64,000 nucleotides of DNA from Streptomyces sp. NBC_00273 (GTDB lineage Bacteria > Actinomycetota > Actinomycetes > Streptomycetales > Streptomycetaceae): contig NZ_CP108067.1 of NCBI RefSeq assembly GCF_036178145.1, forward strand, positions 8,323,001 to 8,387,000, in the 5' to 3' direction. Below, piece by piece: positions 42,842 through 51,406 of the stretch. Each line of letters begins with the position of its first letter. The first letter of the stretch is position 1. The notes beneath the pieces were generated by a model. That model had not been told where the DNA came from. It worked only from the letters and a program-made list of their open reading frames with translations, and ran no database searches. Position numbers and translations under genes: made by a program.

Positions 42842-43963
42842 GTGAAATTCTCCGTGATCTTCGAAGCTCAGCTTGCCGACCCGACGGTGGAACGGGAGCA
42901 CCGGCTCATCCGCGACTGCGTCGAGCAGGCCGTGCTCGCCGAACGCGTGGGATTCGACCGGATCTGGGCGGTCGAGCACCACTCGCTCAAGTGGTACGCC
43001 CACATGAGTGCCCCCGAGATCTTCCTGACCTGGGTCGCGGCCAGGACGAACACCATACGCATCGGTCACGGCGTCGTGTGCATGCCCTTCAACTTCAACC
43101 ACCCGGTGCGGGTCGCGGAGCGGGCCGCCATGCTCGACCTGCTCTCGGGAGGGCGCCTCGACCTCGGGGCCGGGCGCGGCGGCACCGAGCAGGAGACCTC
43201 TCTGTGCGGGGTGGACCGGGACCGCACCACGGCCGAGGTCGAGGAGGCGCTGCGGATCATCGGCAGCGCCTGGCAGGAGGAGGAGCTGGAGTACCACGGC
43301 GAGCTGATCGACATCGACCCGCACCCGATCCTGCCGCGGCCGCGGCAGACCCCGCACCCGCCGCTGTTCCTGGCGTGCAGCCGGGGCGAGACCCTCGTCC
43401 AGGCGGCCGAGCTGGGGATCGGGGCGCTGGTGATGGGCTTCGCCGGCCCCGAGTCCATCGCGCGGATGCGCTCCGTCTACGACGCGGCGGTCGCCGGGCG
43501 GGACGGCAGCCGGTTCGTGTCCACCGTGGTCAACGACCACTTCTCCGTGCTGTGCCCGACCATCGTGCTCGACGACCGGGAGGAGGCGCGCCGGATCGGC
43601 ACCCGAGGGCAGCGGTTCTTCGCCCAGTCCATCGGCCACTGGTACGGCGGGGCCGGCGTCCCGGACGAGGCCGTGGTGGCGGGCGCGGACGAGGCCGCGG
43701 AGATGCGCAGGGCGGCCGAGCAGGTGGTGGCCCGGCTGCACGAGCTGGACATCCCGGTCCGGCCGACCGGGGCGGCCACCTTCAACGCCGACCACGCGTA
43801 CGGGACCGCGGACGACGCCATCGCGTACGTGGAGCGGCTGCGGGAGGCGGGCGCCGACGAGGTCATGTGCCTGATCCAGATGGGCACGGTGGAGCAGGAG
43901 GCCTGCCTGGAGACCTTGAGGCAATGGGGCGAAAAGGTCATTCCGCACTTCCGGGGCGTGTGA
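42842..43963 (+). CDS. LLM class flavin-dependent oxidoreductase
   Basis: 373 residues, bacterial luciferase-like TIM barrel. Visible: RIWAVEHHSLKWYAHMSAPE, RIGHGVVCMPFNFNHPVRVAE, LDLGAGRGGTEQE and the C-terminal ADEVMCLIQMGTVEQEACLETLR. Such enzymes use FMNH2 or F420. The GTG at 42842 has GGAGG nine bases upstream. Its partner regulator is probably the adjacent PadR. A flavin reductase that could supply FMNH2 lies at 52.2 kb, but is not linked. Confidence 0.92.
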   Translation: MKFSVIFEAQLADPTVEREHRLIRDCVEQAVLAERVGFDRIWAVEHHSLKWYAHMSAPEIFLTWVAARTNTIRIGHGVVCMPFNFNHPVRVAERAAMLDLLSGGRLDLGAGRGGTEQETSLCGVDRDRTTAEVEEALRIIGSAWQEEELEYHGELIDIDPHPILPRPRQTPHPPLFLACSRGETLVQAAELGIGALVMGFAGPESIARMRSVYDAAVAGRDGSRFVSTVVNDHFSVLCPTIVLDDREEARRIGTRGQRFFAQSIGHWYGGAGVPDEAVVAGADEAAEMRRAAEQVVARLHELDIPVRPTGAATFNADHAYGTADDAIAYVERLREAGADEVMCLIQMGTVEQEACLETLRQWGEKVIPHFRGV

Positions 43964-43978
43964 TCTGCGCCTCTGCGG

Positions 43979-44015
43979 CCCGTCGGGACCCGTCCGTCCC
44001 GGCCCGGCCGACGGG
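43979..44015 (+). terminator. Hairpin after the LLM oxidoreductase gene
   Basis: Arms cccgtcgg (43979-43986) and ccgacggg (44008-44015), 16 bases after the stop, followed by the DUF6421 promoter region. Confidence 0.55.
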
Positions 44016-44133
44016 CGGCTTCAAGCCGGAGAAGCCTTGGCGCAATTGGGCGGAGTGGTCGGTTCCGCACCAACGAACGGGAAGACTTCCGGTGAAATGG
44101 GGGGTGACGCAGGATAATTTCCCGAGTTCCCTC

Positions 44134-44163
44134 TTGAGGGGGAGAGCCTCGCGCGCATACTCT
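44134..44163 (+). promoter_or_regulatory. Candidate sigma70-type promoter for the DUF6421 operon
   Basis: TTGAGG (44134-44139) and TACTCT (44158-44163) separated by 18 bases, in a locally AT-richer stretch, 36 bp before the DUF6421 start with its GTGGAGGA ribosome-binding site. Confidence 0.5.
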
Positions 44164-44198
44164 GCCCATACGTGAGGTTCTCCTGTGGAGGAAGTGAC

Positions 44199-45605
44199 AT
44201 GACGGAAACTCTTGTGCCCGGTACCGGCGGCGCCGTGATAACCGCCGGAGCGCGGGTGGTCGACCACCCCGCGTGGCCCGAGCTCAAGGCCGCCGTGGAG
44301 GAGATCCGGCCCTGGCAGGCCAAGGACGGCTCCATCGACTTCGAGGTCGAGGGCGCCCACGGCCGTGCCACCGTCCTGGCCGCGGTGGATCGCGTGATCA
44401 CGGCGGTCGAGACGCTGTCGCCGCTGCTCCCGCACGGGGCCGCGTACCACCGGGCCCTCGTCGCCGACCTGCGCAAGTGGGCCGCGGACGACTTCAAGGT
44501 CCCGGACTTCCTCGACTCCCTGCTGGCCTTCCACCCGGCCGCCGAGCGCGCCGACGGGCTCCAGCACCTCGTCGTCTTCCCCATGTACACCCAGAACGGC
44601 AACCTGGACCGCAACCTGGAAGCCGTCGTGCTCAAGATGGTGTGGCCCGAGTGGCTCGCCGAGCTGGAGCGCACCCGGTACGACAACCCGCTCTTCCTCG
44701 GCATCACCTTCGAGGACTTCACCCCGGGCTACGACACCCACTCCGCCGTGCTCTTCCCGGAGACCATCGCCGTGCGCGAGGCCCCCGAGCGCTTCACCTG
44801 GGGCGGCATCTTCTGTGACCGCGAGGCCGCCCGCTACCGCAAGGTGACCGAGGCCGCCGTCGACATCCTGGGCATCGACCTGCCCGAGGACATCGCCCGC
44901 ATGGTCGAGGACCAGGAGCGCTGCGAGAAGGCCTTCGTCCTGTGGGACATGGTCCACGACCGCACCCACAGCCACGGCGACCTGCCGTTCGACCCCTTCA
45001 TGATCAAGCAGCGCCAGCCGTTCTGGATGTACGGCCTGGAGGAGCTGCGCTGCGACCTCACCGCCTTCAAGGAGGCCGTGAAGCTGGAGTCCGAGGGCAA
45101 CGAGCACGGCCGTGACGTGCAGTACGCCGTCCTCTTCGACCGGATGTTCCGCTTCCCGGTCTCCGGCGACCGCAACCGCAACTACGACGGCCTCGGTGGC
45201 CAGCTGCTCTTCGCGTACCTCCACAAGCACGACGTCGTGCGCTGGACGGACAACAAGCTGAAGATCGACTGGATGCGCGCCCCGCAGGTCACCAACCAGC
45301 TGTGTGCCGAGATCGAGGACCTGTACCGGGCCGGCATCGACCGCCCGAAGCTCGTGCACTGGTTCAAGGCGTACGAGCTGGTCTCCACCTACCTCGCCCC
45401 GCACCCGGGCTCCAAGTGGGCCAAGGGCCCCGACGCCCTGGACATGACGCAGCCGCCGCGCAAGCTCGTGGACGACGTGCTTCCGGACGAGTTTCCGCTC
45501 AGCATGTTCTTTGAGGCGCTCGCCAAGAAGCTCAAGGGCACGATCGCAGCGACCAAGGGCATCACCGCCCTGAACGCGGAGCAGGCCGAGCGAGTCGCCG
45601 CGTGA
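44199..45605 (+). CDS. DUF6421 family protein
   Basis: 468 residues, strongly acidic, without signal or membrane segments. It matches the conserved actinobacterial DUF6421 family as I recall it. Conserved-looking stretches include HDRTHSHGDLPFDPFMIKQR (a His/Asp-rich candidate site, ~262) and VFPMYTQNGNLDRNLEAVVL (~128). The function is unknown. It is the first gene of an operon with an SDR (26 bp later) and a threonine-aldolase-like gene, suggesting joint work on a hydroxy- or keto-amino compound; that is inference. Good SD sequence and promoter upstream. Confidence 0.88.
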   Translation: MTETLVPGTGGAVITAGARVVDHPAWPELKAAVEEIRPWQAKDGSIDFEVEGAHGRATVLAAVDRVITAVETLSPLLPHGAAYHRALVADLRKWAADDFKVPDFLDSLLAFHPAAERADGLQHLVVFPMYTQNGNLDRNLEAVVLKMVWPEWLAELERTRYDNPLFLGITFEDFTPGYDTHSAVLFPETIAVREAPERFTWGGIFCDREAARYRKVTEAAVDILGIDLPEDIARMVEDQERCEKAFVLWDMVHDRTHSHGDLPFDPFMIKQRQPFWMYGLEELRCDLTAFKEAVKLESEGNEHGRDVQYAVLFDRMFRFPVSGDRNRNYDGLGGQLLFAYLHKHDVVRWTDNKLKIDWMRAPQVTNQLCAEIEDLYRAGIDRPKLVHWFKAYELVSTYLAPHPGSKWAKGPDALDMTQPPRKLVDDVLPDEFPLSMFFEALAKKLKGTIAATKGITALNAEQAERVAA

Positions 45606-45631
45606 GCACTCGCGCACAGGAGGCTGCACAG

Positions 45632-46393
45632 ATGAACGGCTCCGGGAACGGCAACGGAAAGCTGCACGGAGCGGTGGTGGCGGTGGCCGGGGCCGGCGGG
45701 CCCGCCGGCCGCGCCACCCTGCTCCGCCTCGCCGAGGCGGGTGCGGTGGTCATCGCGTCCGACGCCGATCCGGCGCGGCTCGCGGAGGCCGTGGACGCAG
45801 CGCGCTACGCCCACGGTGGCGCCACCATCACCGGTGACACCGTGGACCTGCTCGACCTGGACGCCACCAAGGCCTGGGCCGAGCAGACCGAGAAGGAGTT
45901 CGGCCGGATCGACGGCCTGGTGCACCTCGTCGGCGGCTGGCGCGGCAGCAAGACCTTCACCGATACGGACCTCGCGGACTGGACCTTCCTGGAGAAGCTC
46001 CTCATCCGCACGGTCCAGCACACCTCGCTGGCCTTCCACGACGGGCTGCTGCGCAGCGACCGCGGGCGCTACGTGCTGATCAGCCAGTCCGGGGCGCACA
46101 AGCCCGTCGCCAACAACGCCGCGTACAACGCGGGCAAGGCGGCGGCCGAGGCCTGGACCCTGGCCATGGCGGACTCCTTCCGCAAGGCGGGGGGTGACGA
46201 GGGCCCCGGCGCGGCAGCTGCGATCCTGGTCATCAAGGCACTGGTGCACGAGGCGATGCGCGCCGAGCGTCCCAGTGCGAAGTTCGCGGGCTTCACCGAC
46301 GTGACGGAACTGGCCGAGGCCATCGCCGGCGTCTGGGAGCGGCCCGCCATCGATGTGAACGGACAGCGTCTGTGGCTCACTCCGCAACCGTGA
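45632..46393 (+). CDS. Short-chain dehydrogenase/reductase (SDR)
   Basis: 253 residues. The Rossmann site reads VAVAGAGGPAGRATLLRLAE, a slightly unusual TGxxxGxG variant (AGAGGPAG). The catalytic residues are probably Ser in LISQSGAHKPVAN and YxxxK in AAYNAGKAAAEAW (Tyr/Lys). ATG 45632 has AGGAGG at ideal spacing; a GTG at 45602 overlapping the DUF6421 stop is a weaker alternative. It overlaps the next gene start. Substrate unknown, presumably shared with the DUF6421 and aldolase partners. Confidence 0.9.
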   Translation: MNGSGNGNGKLHGAVVAVAGAGGPAGRATLLRLAEAGAVVIASDADPARLAEAVDAARYAHGGATITGDTVDLLDLDATKAWAEQTEKEFGRIDGLVHLVGGWRGSKTFTDTDLADWTFLEKLLIRTVQHTSLAFHDGLLRSDRGRYVLISQSGAHKPVANNAAYNAGKAAAEAWTLAMADSFRKAGGDEGPGAAAAILVIKALVHEAMRAERPSAKFAGFTDVTELAEAIAGVWERPAIDVNGQRLWLTPQP

Positions 46394-47466
46394 GAACCGA
46401 GGCAGGGAAGACCGACGCCCGGCGCCACCACGACCCGGCGGTGCGCGGGTTCGCGAGCGACAACTACGCGGGAGTGCATCCGGAGGTCCTGGCCGCCGTC
46501 GCGCTCGCCAACGGCGGCCACCAGGTCGCCTACGGCGAGGACGACTACACCGAACACCTGCAGAAGGTCATCCGCAGCCACTTCGGGCCGTACGCGGAAG
46601 CCTTCCCGGTCTTCAACGGCACCGGCGCGAACGTCACCGCCCTCCAGGCGATGACGGACCGCTGGGGTGCGGTGATCTGCGCCAAGAGCGCCCACATCAA
46701 CGTGGACGAGGGCGGCGCGCCGGAGCGGATGGCGGGCCTCAAGCTGCTCGCCGTACCGACCCCGGACGGCAAGCTCACCCCCGAGCTGATCGACCAGGAG
46801 GCCTGGGGCTTCGAGGACGAGCACCGGGCGATGCCGCAGGTCGTGTCGATCACCCAGAACACCGAGCTGGGCACGGTCTACACGCCGGACGAGATCCGGG
46901 CGATCTGCGAGCACGCCCACGGGCTCGGCATGAAGGTCCACCTCGACGGTGCCCGGATAGCCAACGCCGCGGCCTCCCTCGACGTGCCGATGCGCGCCTT
47001 CACGAACGCGGTCGGCGTGGACGTGCTGTCGTACGGCGGCACCAAGAACGGCATGATGTTCGGCGAGGCCGTGGTGGTGCTCAACCCGGACGCGGTCCGG
47101 CAGATGAAGCACATCCGCAAGATGTCGATGCAGTTGGCGTCCAAGATGCGCTTCGTGTCGGTGCAGCTGGAGGCCCTGCTCGCCAAGGACCTGTGGCTGC
47201 GCAACGCCCGGCACGCCAACGCGATGGCGCAGCGGCTCGCCGCCGGCGTGCGCGAGACGGACGGCGTGGAGATCCTCTACCCGGTGCAGGCGAACGCGGT
47301 GTTCGCGCGGCTGCCCCACGAGGTCTCGCGGCGGCTGCAGCAGCGTTACCGCTTCTACTTCTGGGACGAGGCCGCGGGTGACGTCCGGTGGATGTGCGGC
47401 TTCGACACCCAGGAAGAGGACGTGGACGGCTTCCTCCAGGCGTTGAAGGAAGAGCTGGCGCGATAG
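46390..47466 (+). CDS. Low-specificity L-threonine aldolase family protein
   Basis: About 358 residues. Fold-type I PLP enzyme: GFASDNYAGVHPEVLAA, VFNGTGANVTALQAM, HLDGARIANAAASL (PLP Asp), and SYGGTKNGMMFGEAVV (PLP Lys ~219). It cleaves beta-hydroxy amino acids to glycine and an aldehyde. The GTG at 46390 overlaps the SDR stop (GTGA); the in-frame GTG at 46372 would add six residues. It ends the DUF6421 operon and is followed by a 13-bp inverted repeat. It differs from the peptide-cluster homologue at 6.1-7.1 kb. Confidence 0.92.
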   Translation: MRTEAGKTDARRHHDPAVRGFASDNYAGVHPEVLAAVALANGGHQVAYGEDDYTEHLQKVIRSHFGPYAEAFPVFNGTGANVTALQAMTDRWGAVICAKSAHINVDEGGAPERMAGLKLLAVPTPDGKLTPELIDQEAWGFEDEHRAMPQVVSITQNTELGTVYTPDEIRAICEHAHGLGMKVHLDGARIANAAASLDVPMRAFTNAVGVDVLSYGGTKNGMMFGEAVVVLNPDAVRQMKHIRKMSMQLASKMRFVSVQLEALLAKDLWLRNARHANAMAQRLAAGVRETDGVEILYPVQANAVFARLPHEVSRRLQQRYRFYFWDEAAGDVRWMCGFDTQEEDVDGFLQALKEELAR

Positions 47467-47495
47467 TCGGCACATCGCAAAGATTGCATAGCTAT

Positions 47496-47533
47496 ACCCC
47501 TGACCGTAAATCTATTGATCTACGGTCAGGGGT
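47496..47533. repeat. Perfect 13-bp inverted repeat (operator and/or terminator)
   Basis: Arms acccctgaccgta (47496-47508) and tacggtcaggggt (47521-47533), 12-base AT-rich loop. It follows the aldolase stop by 30 bp. The right arm lies exactly between a candidate -35 and -10 for the next gene, so it may both end the upstream operon and act as a repressor site. Confidence 0.7.
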
Positions 47534-47544
47534 TTGCCTATGCT
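47515..47544 (+). promoter_or_regulatory. Candidate promoter of a leaderless gene
   Basis: TTGATC (47515-47520) and TATGCT (47539-47544) with 18-base spacing. Transcription expected 6-7 bases after the -10 would begin at the ATG at 47551, where no Shine-Dalgarno is present. The spacer is filled by an inverted-repeat arm. Confidence 0.55.
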
Positions 47545-47550
47545 CCGGCC

Positions 47551-48150
47551 ATGCAGCTGATCCAACAGAGCCCGGACATCCACGCCTACTTGGCGTCCGA
47601 CGGGGTGATCGACCACTGGAATCCGGTCGTACAGGAAACCGCCGACGCCCTCTGGTCCGCCAGTGGCGACGCATATTCATACGCCAAAGCCGCCTTCGAG
47701 CACGTCCGCGACACCATCCCGCACTCGGGTGATGCGGGCGACCCGCGCGTCGTCTGGCGCGCCTCCGACGTCCTCGCCACCCCGGGCGGCATCTGCTACG
47801 CCAAATCCCATGCCCTCGTCGCCCTGCTGCGCGCCCAGGGCATCCCGGGAGCCCTGTGCTACCAGCGCCTCGCCGACGACGACGGTGCGAACCCCGTCGT
47901 GCACGGCCTGATCGCCCTGCGGCTGCCCGGCGCCACCCGCTGGTCCCGTCTCGACCCGCGCGGCAACAAGCCCGGCGTGGACGCCCGGTTCGACCTCGAC
48001 CGGGAACGGCTGGCCTTCCCCGTACGCCCGGAACTCGGCGAGATCGACTACCCCGAGCTCTACGCCGCCCCGCACCCGGCCGTGCTCAAGGTCCTTCAGG
48101 AGTCCGCGGACCGGCCGCAGCTGTGGCGGAACCTGCCGACGGCCCTGTAG
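47551..48150 (+). CDS. Transglutaminase-like cysteine protease-fold protein
   Basis: 199 residues. The transglutaminase core is recognised by GGICYAKSHALVALLRAQGIP (Cys ~84), NPVVHGLIALRLPG (His) and RLDPRGNKPG (Asp). Family members act as peptidases or transamidases, or are unassigned. No signal peptide. The ATG at 47551 sits just after a -10 hexamer and lacks a ribosome-binding site, suggesting a leaderless transcript. Its 3' end overlaps the converging MFS gene by 65 bp. Confidence 0.88.
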   Translation: MQLIQQSPDIHAYLASDGVIDHWNPVVQETADALWSASGDAYSYAKAAFEHVRDTIPHSGDAGDPRVVWRASDVLATPGGICYAKSHALVALLRAQGIPGALCYQRLADDDGANPVVHGLIALRLPGATRWSRLDPRGNKPGVDARFDLDRERLAFPVRPELGEIDYPELYAAPHPAVLKVLQESADRPQLWRNLPTAL

Positions 48151-49357
48151 CGCCGGCGCGGGCGGGCCGTCCGGGCCGGCGGGCCCGGCGGGGGCGTCCC
48201 GGCTCCGGCGCCACCACCACGACGTGCAGCAGCGCCGCCGCGAGCAGCAGTCCGGCGATCCCGGTCAGCAGTGCCGCCGCGGGCGCATCGGCCACGATCC
48301 CCACCAGGGCCGCCCCTGTCGACGCCGCCGTCACCTTCAGCCCCGCGCCCAGGGTGAACACCTGGGTCCGCACCCCGTCCGGCGCGTACTGCGCGCGGAT
48401 CCGCAGCGTGGCCGTGAGCAGCGGCCCGTCGCACACCCCGGCGAGCGCGAACAGCGCCGCCGTCACGGCAACCGACGGGGCGAACGCGGCCGCCGCGAGG
48501 GCCGCCCCGGTCCCGGCCAGGGCCCACCGCACCAGCCGGCCGGGCTCCACGGACGTCATCCGGCCCAGCGTGAGGGAGCCCCCCAGCGCGCCCACCGCGA
48601 AGGCCGTCATCAGCACGCCCCCGCCGCCCGGGCTGCCGAGCTCCGTGGCCAGCAGCACCGAGACGGTGGTGAGCGAGCCGATGCCCACGAAGCCCAGGGT
48701 CGTCGCCGAGGTGACCGCCCGCAGCTCACGGACCCGCCACAGGGCCGCGAGCCCCGCGCCCAGCTCGGCCCGGGGTGCGCCGGGGGCCCGGCCCGCGCCC
48801 TGGTCCTCGTACGGGAGGGTGGCCGCCAGCGTGGCCGCCAGGGCTCCGGACGCCGCCAGGACGGCCATGGCGGGTCCGGCCGAGCCCAGCGCCGCGACCA
48901 GGCCGACCGCCGCCGGCGCGGTGACGGCCGCCGCGTTGTAGGTCGTGGCGTCCCAGCCGTACGCCCGGTCCCGCCCGGGGCCTGCCGGAACCAGGCCGGT
49001 GATCAGGCTGGACAGCCCGCCCGTCACCATCGGCCCGCAGGAGCCGCCGAGCACCGCCACGACCAGCACCAGCGGGGCGGGGGCCCGGCCGAGCAGGAGG
49101 GTCAGCGCCGCGACGGCCGTCGCGAACCCGGCCAGGGCGCCGGCGTGGAACAGGCGCGGCCGGCGGGTCCGGGCCGCCGCTGCGCCCGCGAGCGGGGCCG
49201 CCAGGACGTGCGGGGCCAGCCAGGCCGTCAGGACGAACGCCCCGTGCGCCGCGCTCCCGGTGCGCTCCAGGGCCAACAGCACCACGGCCATGCCCATGCC
49301 CTCCGAGGCGATGCGCGCGGCCAGCGCGGCCGCCAGGTACCGCCCGAATCCGCCCAT
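48086..49357 (-). CDS. MFS transporter
   Basis: 423 residues with about 12 membrane helices. The GFGRYLAAALAARIASEGMG start, the loop RTRRPRLFHAGALAG (motif A-like, between helices 2 and 3) and GWDATTYNAAAVTAPAAVG in the middle point to an antibiotic or sugar efflux-type MFS. The C-terminal tail is Arg/Pro/Ala-rich and overlaps the transglutaminase gene antisense. It diverges from the CGNR gene with an 81-bp gap carrying inverted gtaacg/cgttac sites. Confidence 0.9.
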   Translation of the reverse strand: MGGFGRYLAAALAARIASEGMGMAVVLLALERTGSAAHGAFVLTAWLAPHVLAAPLAGAAAARTRRPRLFHAGALAGFATAVAALTLLLGRAPAPLVLVVAVLGGSCGPMVTGGLSSLITGLVPAGPGRDRAYGWDATTYNAAAVTAPAAVGLVAALGSAGPAMAVLAASGALAATLAATLPYEDQGAGRAPGAPRAELGAGLAALWRVRELRAVTSATTLGFVGIGSLTTVSVLLATELGSPGGGGVLMTAFAVGALGGSLTLGRMTSVEPGRLVRWALAGTGAALAAAAFAPSVAVTAALFALAGVCDGPLLTATLRIRAQYAPDGVRTQVFTLGAGLKVTAASTGAALVGIVADAPAAALLTGIAGLLLAAALLHVVVVAPEPGRPRRARRPGRPARAGATGPSAGSATAAAGPRTPEGP

Positions 49358-49378
49358 GGGACCCCTCCCCCGTATGCT

Positions 49379-49406
49379 GTAACGCCATAGACGTACAAGA
49401 CGTTAC
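49379..49406. promoter_or_regulatory. Inverted repeat in the MFS/CGNR divergent promoter region
   Basis: gtaacg (49379-49384) and cgttac (49401-49406) with further acgt repeats between them, in an AT-richer stretch. A likely shared operator region for the MFS and CGNR genes, possibly bound by the CGNR protein itself. Confidence 0.45.
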
Positions 49407-49438
49407 GTCATGCGCGTGTATGGCGAAAGGATGTGCGG

Positions 49439-50008
49439 ATGGACGTGCGGACGGGTGACGCGCGGGGCGGCTCCTCGGCGGCACGGAGGCTGATCGACCT
49501 CGCCGAAGCGGTCCGGGCGGCCCCCGAACTGCCCCGCGCCGCGCTCGCGGAGCTGCTGGCCGGGCACGGGGAGCGTCCCGCCGACCTCACGCAGGAGGCG
49601 TTCCCCGAGGCGAGCGCGGCCGAACTGCGCGCCGCGGCCCGGCGGATGGGGGAGGTGCTCGGGGAGGGCGACGAGGACCGCGCTGCCGAGGCGCTCAACG
49701 CGCTGTTCGCGGAGTACGGCACCCGCCCCCGCCTGACCCGGCACGACGGCCACCCCTGGCACCTGCACGTCGACCGGGGTGATCGGGCCGGCTGGGGCGA
49801 GTGGTTCCTCGCGTCGGGCGCCCTCGCGCTGGCCCAGCTGCTCACGGAGTACGGGCGGATCGCCTGGGGCGCCTGCGCCGCGGCGGGCTGCGGGCGGTTC
49901 TTCCTCGCCACCGGGCCGGGGAGCGCGCGCCGTTACTGCTCCGGCAGCTGTGCCACGCGGGCGCGGGTCGCGGCCCATCGTCGTCGGAGGGCGGAGGGGG
50001 AGGGCTGA
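49439..50008 (+). CDS. CGNR zinc finger protein (ABATE domain family)
   Basis: 189 residues. An N-terminal helical ABATE-type domain (~1-130) is followed by the CGNR-type zinc finger with Cys spacing CAAAGCGRFFL...RRYCSGSCATR (~144-177). Such proteins are presumed DNA-binding regulators. ATG 49439 follows GAAAGGA at 7-base spacing. Divergent from the MFS exporter, so regulation of that exporter is plausible. The Arg-rich tail ends RRRRAEGEG. Confidence 0.88.
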   Translation: MDVRTGDARGGSSAARRLIDLAEAVRAAPELPRAALAELLAGHGERPADLTQEAFPEASAAELRAAARRMGEVLGEGDEDRAAEALNALFAEYGTRPRLTRHDGHPWHLHVDRGDRAGWGEWFLASGALALAQLLTEYGRIAWGACAAAGCGRFFLATGPGSARRYCSGSCATRARVAAHRRRRAEGEG

Positions 50009-50208
50009 GGCCCCCGCGAAGCTCGCTCGCCCCGGGCCGCGCGAGGACGCCGTCGAGGCGTACGGCCACGCGCTCGCGCACACCGGTCGGCGGTCGAACC
50101 GGCGCCTCTTCGATCCGTCAAGCCACGAGATCCAGCGGCATGACGGGAGACGCCGGACGCGCCCTACTGGAGGGGACCATTCCGGCTTCCTTCGCGAGGA
50201 GAACGGCC

Positions 50209-50643
50209 ATGACCCACCACATTCGACCCCGACCCCGACCCCGACCCCGCGCCCGACGCCTCGCCCTGCTCGTCGCCTCGGCCGCCGTCGCCGCGGGAGG
50301 CGTGCTCGTACCCTCGACCGCCTTCGCCGCCACCCCGACGGCGCCGCACGGGGTCGTGGCGGACGGCACCGACGGCGGGGTGCACGTCCCGGACGGTCGG
50401 CAGCAGTGGCAGTGCTTCGCCGCCCCGTGCGAACCCCCGGGCCACACCGGTCCGGGAACGGACCCCCGCGACGCGTGGGACCCCTACGGCACGTGGGGCC
50501 ACGGCCCGTGGGACCGCCACGACGAGCGGGGCGAGTACCGTCCCGGCAGGAACGGTGACGACGGGGTGCACGTCCCGGACGGGAAGCCGCAGTGGCAGTG
50601 CTTCGCCGCTCCCTGCGAGCCCCCCAGCGGCGCCCTGACGTGA
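50209..50643 (+). CDS. Small secreted protein with duplicated WQCFAAPCEPP motif
   Basis: 144 residues. A twin-basic, Pro/Arg-rich N-terminus (RPRPRPRPRARR) leads into a hydrophobic signal (LALLVASAAVAAGGVLVP) and cleavage near AFA-AT (~41). The exported part has two copies of a 24-residue unit containing GVHVPDG and WQCFAAPCEPP (encoded at 50371-50442 and 50557-50628), separated by a Trp/Asp/Gly/His-rich linker. The second copy is at the C-terminus. Each unit has two Cys four residues apart that could form a small disulfide loop. I do not recognise a family. GAGGA precedes the ATG. Confidence 0.8.
   Translation: MTHHIRPRPRPRPRARRLALLVASAAVAAGGVLVPSTAFAATPTAPHGVVADGTDGGVHVPDGRQQWQCFAAPCEPPGHTGPGTDPRDAWDPYGTWGHGPWDRHDERGEYRPGRNGDDGVHVPDGKPQWQCFAAPCEPPSGALT
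50371..50628 (+). repeat. Two 72-bp direct repeats encoding the Cys-loop unit
   Basis: Units at 50371-50442 and 50557-50628 are nearly identical at protein level and mostly identical in DNA, pointing to an internal duplication kept under selection for WQCFAAPCEPP. Confidence 0.85.
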
Positions 50644-50683
50644 GTACCGGCGGCCGGGAGGCCGGCGTCATGGGTGGAGGTGA

Positions 50684-51406
50684 TCAGCCGGCGTCGCGGA
50701 CCTCGGCCGCCGTCGGCGCGGTTCCGCCCAGGTGGGCCGGGAGCCACCACGAGTCGTCGGCGCCCTTGGGCTTCTCCGGGTAGGCGCGCTGCGCGGCGTC
50801 GAGCAGCTCCTGCACGCGCTCGCGCAGCCGCCGGGTGATGGCGCCGGCGTACTGGTCGGCCGGGGCCTCCACGGGCTCGCCCACGCGCATCGTCACCGGG
50901 ATGTGGCTGCGCTTGAGGTTCTTCGGACGGCCCTTGGTCCACAGCCGCTGGGTGCCCCACAGCGCCACCGGGATCAGCGGGACCCCGGCCTCCTGCGCCA
51001 TGCGCGCGGCACCCGACTTGAAGCTCTTGAGCGTGAAGGACTGGGAGATCGTCGCCTCGGGGAAGACGCCGATGATCTCGCCGGCCCGCAGCGAGTCCAG
51101 GGCGTGCTGGTAGGCGGCCTCGCCCTGCTTGCGGTCGACGGGGATGTGCTTCATCGCGCGCATCAGCGGACCGGACACCTTGTGCCGGAACACCGACTCC
51201 TTGGCCATGAAACGGACCAGGCGCTTCTGCGGCCGCGCCGTCAGGCCGGCGAAGATGAAGTCGAGGTATCCGATGTGGTTCGACACCAGGACCGCACCGC
51301 CCTTGCGGGGGATGTTCTCGGTGCCCTTCATGTCGATGCGGATGTCCAGCGCGCGGAAGAGTCCGTGCGCGGCGCCGATCACCGGAGGGTAGACGAGCTC
51401 AGCCAT
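50684..51406 (-). CDS. plsC: 1-acyl-sn-glycerol-3-phosphate acyltransferase (PlsC family)
   Basis: 240 residues. The acyltransferase blocks are intact: block I VLVSNHIGYLDF (NHxxxxD, ~40), block III GVFPEATISQSF, and block IV region VPLIPVALWGTQRLW. It makes phosphatidic acid or a related lipid at the membrane. The C-terminus is Lys/Arg-rich then acidic. Single gene. It diverges from the thioredoxin-like gene. Confidence 0.93.
   Translation of the reverse strand: MAELVYPPVIGAAHGLFRALDIRIDMKGTENIPRKGGAVLVSNHIGYLDFIFAGLTARPQKRLVRFMAKESVFRHKVSGPLMRAMKHIPVDRKQGEAAYQHALDSLRAGEIIGVFPEATISQSFTLKSFKSGAARMAQEAGVPLIPVALWGTQRLWTKGRPKNLKRSHIPVTMRVGEPVEAPADQYAGAITRRLRERVQELLDAAQRAYPEKPKGADDSWWLPAHLGGTAPTAAEVRDAG

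Noticed and set aside
50215..50245. Tandem ccgacc repeats as a CRISPR or regulatory repeat
   Set aside because: They simply encode the Arg-Pro-rich start of a signal peptide.
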